15,518 bases of DNA from an uncultured Candidatus Methylacidiphilales bacterium (GTDB taxonomy: Bacteria > Verrucomicrobiota > Verrucomicrobiia > Methylacidiphilales > CALFVM01), in the NCBI GenBank assembly GCA_937928665.1, contig CALFVM010000180.1, positions 1 through 15,518 of the forward strand. Reading direction: 5' to 3'. The position numbers and the translations under genes were made by a program. Position 1 is the first letter of the stretch, and each line of letters opens with the position of its first letter. A model generated the notes under the pieces. The model made no database searches, had not been told where the DNA came from, and saw only the letters and a program-made list of their open reading frames with translations. Below, piece by piece: positions 14,189 through 15,518 of this stretch.

Positions 14189-14666
14189 CGATGTTGAATC
14201 TGCGGTTTGGCGCGATTTCGTCGATCTGGGCGGGCGCGCGGCGCTCCGGCTCGGTCTGGCCCGGTCGTTGGGGCAGGTGTATGCCGCTCTTTATCTAAGT
14301 CCGGAACCGCTGGGACTGGAGGATTTGGTCCGGGACCTGGGGATCAGCAAGGGCAATGCCAGCATGAGCCTGCGGCGGTTGGGCGAGTTCGGTGCGGTCG
14401 AACGGGTTTGGGTCAGCGGCGAGCGCCGGGATTTCTGGCAGGCGCGGGACGATTTCCGCCGGGTGTTGCACCATGTGCTGGCGACAGTTTTGAAACCGAG
14501 GTTGGTTTCGACCGCGCACCAGCTTGAGACGATGCAAACGGCACTGAAGAAAGGGGAAGGCCCGGCCAGTGCGCGGCTGGTTTTTATGAAGAAACGGATC
14601 GAGAAGCTTCAGGCGGCGCGGAAGAAGCTGGGTGCGGTCGTGCCCATTCTGGAGAAGGTGCTGTGA
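14184..14666 (+). CDS. GbsR/MarR-family transcriptional regulator
   Basis: Winged-helix DNA-binding protein. The segment FVDLGGRAALRLGLARSLGQ, VYAALYLSPEPLGLEDLVRD, LGISKGNASMSLRRLGEFGA, VERVW, then GERRDFWQA, is the GbsR-type layout: helix, HTH with the SKGNxSxxLRxL recognition helix, and wing. The C-terminus is helical (MKKRIEKLQAARKKL) and probably used for dimerisation. I chose the TTG at 14184 (160 residues). An ATG at 14073 would add 37 Gly/Arg-rich, non-family residues and leave only 11 nt to the divergent start, too little for promoters; it remains possible. The stop overlaps the NusG-like start by 4 nt (GTGA), so the two are co-translated. The effector is unknown. Confidence 0.87.
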   Translation: MNDVESAVWRDFVDLGGRAALRLGLARSLGQVYAALYLSPEPLGLEDLVRDLGISKGNASMSLRRLGEFGAVERVWVSGERRDFWQARDDFRRVLHHVLATVLKPRLVSTAHQLETMQTALKKGEGPASARLVFMKKRIEKLQAARKKLGAVVPILEKVL

Positions 14667-15199
14667 CCGCAGCCTGGGTCGAAGCCGCGCCGATCGCCGA
14701 TGCCTCCCGTGCGCGGGAACCGTGGTGGCTGATTCACAGCCGGCCCCGACAGGAGAAGCAGGTGGCGGGGTGGCTGGAGCGGGAAGGGTTGCGGGTGGAT
14801 TTGCCGTTGCGACCGCGGGTGCGAATCTATCCGGGGAAGCGGGTAACGTTCCACCACCCGATCTTTCCGGGTTACGTTTTTGGAGCGTTTCCTGCGGAGA
14901 GGAAAAACGCGGTTTTTGCTTCAGGGCATGTCGCCGCCATTCATCCAGTGGTCGATCAGGTCCGGCTGGTGCGGGAGTTGGCGGCGTTGCATCGTGCACT
15001 TGAGGCGGGGGTTGAGTTGGAGGATGTCGCGTTCTTGAGAGCGGGCCAGCGGGTTCGGATCACGGTGGGGAAGCTCCGGGGATTGGAGGGGATCATCGTG
15101 CGTCGGGCGGGCCGGACGCGGCTGGTTTTATCGGTGGATTTGTTGCAACGGTCCGTGGCGGTTGAAATTGACCCGGAATGGGTTGAGCCAAGCGCCTAG
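14663..15199 (+). CDS. NusG-family specialised transcription antitermination factor (RfaH/UpxY-like)
   Basis: A 178-residue NusG paralogue starting at GTG 14663, inside the last codons of the regulator gene. The N-terminal NGN domain (about 20-110) shows PWWLIHSRPRQEKQVAGWLE, RPRVRIYPGKRVTFHHPIFP and GYVFGAF. The KOW domain (about 124-175) shows LRAGQRVRITVGKLRGLEGI and IVRRAGRTRLVLSVDLLQRS. Housekeeping nusG normally sits beside secE and rplK; neither is present. Context with a regulator and a long leader downstream instead fits operon-specific RfaH/UpxY factors, which bind RNA polymerase paused at a leader element and suppress termination, often in surface polysaccharide operons. The target operon here is inferred, not seen. 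Confidence 0.9.
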   Translation: MTAAWVEAAPIADASRAREPWWLIHSRPRQEKQVAGWLEREGLRVDLPLRPRVRIYPGKRVTFHHPIFPGYVFGAFPAERKNAVFASGHVAAIHPVVDQVRLVRELAALHRALEAGVELEDVAFLRAGQRVRITVGKLRGLEGIIVRRAGRTRLVLSVDLLQRSVAVEIDPEWVEPSA

Positions 15200-15426
15200 A
15201 TCGATGTAAGTCGTTCATAGAAAGATTGGTAGGAAAGCTTCGGCTTCGAAGCGACCGGCACGGAGTGTGCCCCGCCCGAGGGGAATAGACAGCGGATGCG
15301 TGTGGAATGATCGGGACGTGGTGTCGTTTTGGTTTTAGCCGGGCCTGGTCGGGTTTGGGGGTCGGCTTGTTTTTGGTCGCCTCTCCGCATGGGCGGTCGC
15401 TAAGTTCTTTGGGCTGAATCTAATCT
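15200..15426 (+). promoter_or_regulatory. Leader region between NusG-like gene and next gene
   Basis: No coding region is seen. It holds a hairpin GCTTCG-GCTT-CGAAGC (15237-15252), a terminator-like element (15337-15374) and a 9-mer resembling the ops element (15392-15400). This arrangement would suit a leader acted on by the adjacent antitermination factor. Confidence 0.4.
15337..15374 (+). terminator. Terminator-like stem with T-rich tail in the leader
   Basis: AGCCG (15337-15341) pairs with CGGCT (15363-15367), followed by TGTTTTT (15368-15374). The 21-nt loop can partly pair internally (CC with GG). It could end the regulator/NusG-like transcript or act as an attenuator for the downstream gene. 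The long loop lowers confidence. Confidence 0.35.
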
Positions 15427-15518
15427 ATGAGGACACGCATTCATCCTGGTTCTCCAATGTATCAAGACACCCGCGTTTATTCGCTGGTGATGCGAATGAT
15501 TTATGGCCCAGGCTTCGA
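15427..15518 (+). CDS. 5' end of a gene cut by the window, possibly a methyltransferase
   Basis: An open frame runs from ATG 15427 to the window end without a stop, encoding about 30 residues including MYQDTRVYSLVMRMIYGPGF. VYxLVMRxxYG resembles the N-terminus of some class I SAM-dependent methyltransferases. A second in-frame ATG at 15457 is an alternative start. No clear Shine-Dalgarno is seen for either. The fragment is too short for a firm assignment. Confidence 0.45.
   Translation, partial: MRTRIHPGSPMYQDTRVYSLVMRMIYGPGF

Noticed and set aside
1..15518. CRISPR arrays, tRNA or rRNA genes, complete insertion sequences
   Set aside because: No regularly spaced repeats, no tRNA-like T-loop outside coding frames, no rRNA signature and no transposase were found by eye.

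Overview
The window looks like a chromosomal segment of a GC-rich Gram-negative bacterium. A Verrucomicrobiota member (Opitutia-like) is my best guess, with moderate confidence. Supporting signs are menaquinone synthesis by the futalosine route (MqnC), weak or absent Shine-Dalgarno sites before many genes, a DUF2934 protein with a lysine-rich tail, and a GbsR-type regulator overlapping a NusG paralogue. There is no rRNA, tRNA, CRISPR array or intact insertion sequence.

Layout. (1) 1-1759: mqnC (minus) diverges from a secreted WCPPC thioredoxin-like protein (plus). (2) 1814-3039: hisF (plus) converges on a DUF2934 protein (minus); a short dispersed repeat lies between them and recurs at the 3' end of mqnC. 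(3) 3149-5495: the translation operon infC-rpmI-rplT-pheS on the minus strand. infC begins at a non-canonical AUU codon with a good Shine-Dalgarno, so callers limited to ATG/GTG/TTG lose its first 71 residues; pheT is not adjacent. (4) 5718-6617: a membrane-anchored FlgJ-like glucosaminidase (minus). (5) 6956-7087: a 43-residue lipoprotein (minus), divergent from a two-gene RND efflux operon (7200-11900, plus) whose pump carries an unusual ~136-residue proline-rich C-terminal tail. (6) 11901-12246: gene-free, GC-rich, hairpin-rich DNA, possibly a remnant of a structured RNA element. (7) 12247-13020: a coiled-coil protein with a PD-(D/E)XK-like C-terminal domain, converging on an EgtD-like methyltransferase (13045-14061, minus). 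(8) 14184-15199: a GbsR/MarR-type regulator overlapping a NusG/RfaH/UpxY-like antitermination factor by 4 nt. A perfect 16-bp palindrome covers the regulator's start. A 227-nt leader follows, with hairpins, a terminator-like element and an ops-like 9-mer, and then the start of a gene cut by the window end.

How the genes relate: most are ordinary housekeeping genes. The most system-like part is the right end, where a DNA-binding regulator and a processive antitermination factor are translationally coupled next to a structured leader. This suggests a specialised NusG circuit controlling the downstream operon, perhaps surface polysaccharide genes, but that operon lies outside the window.
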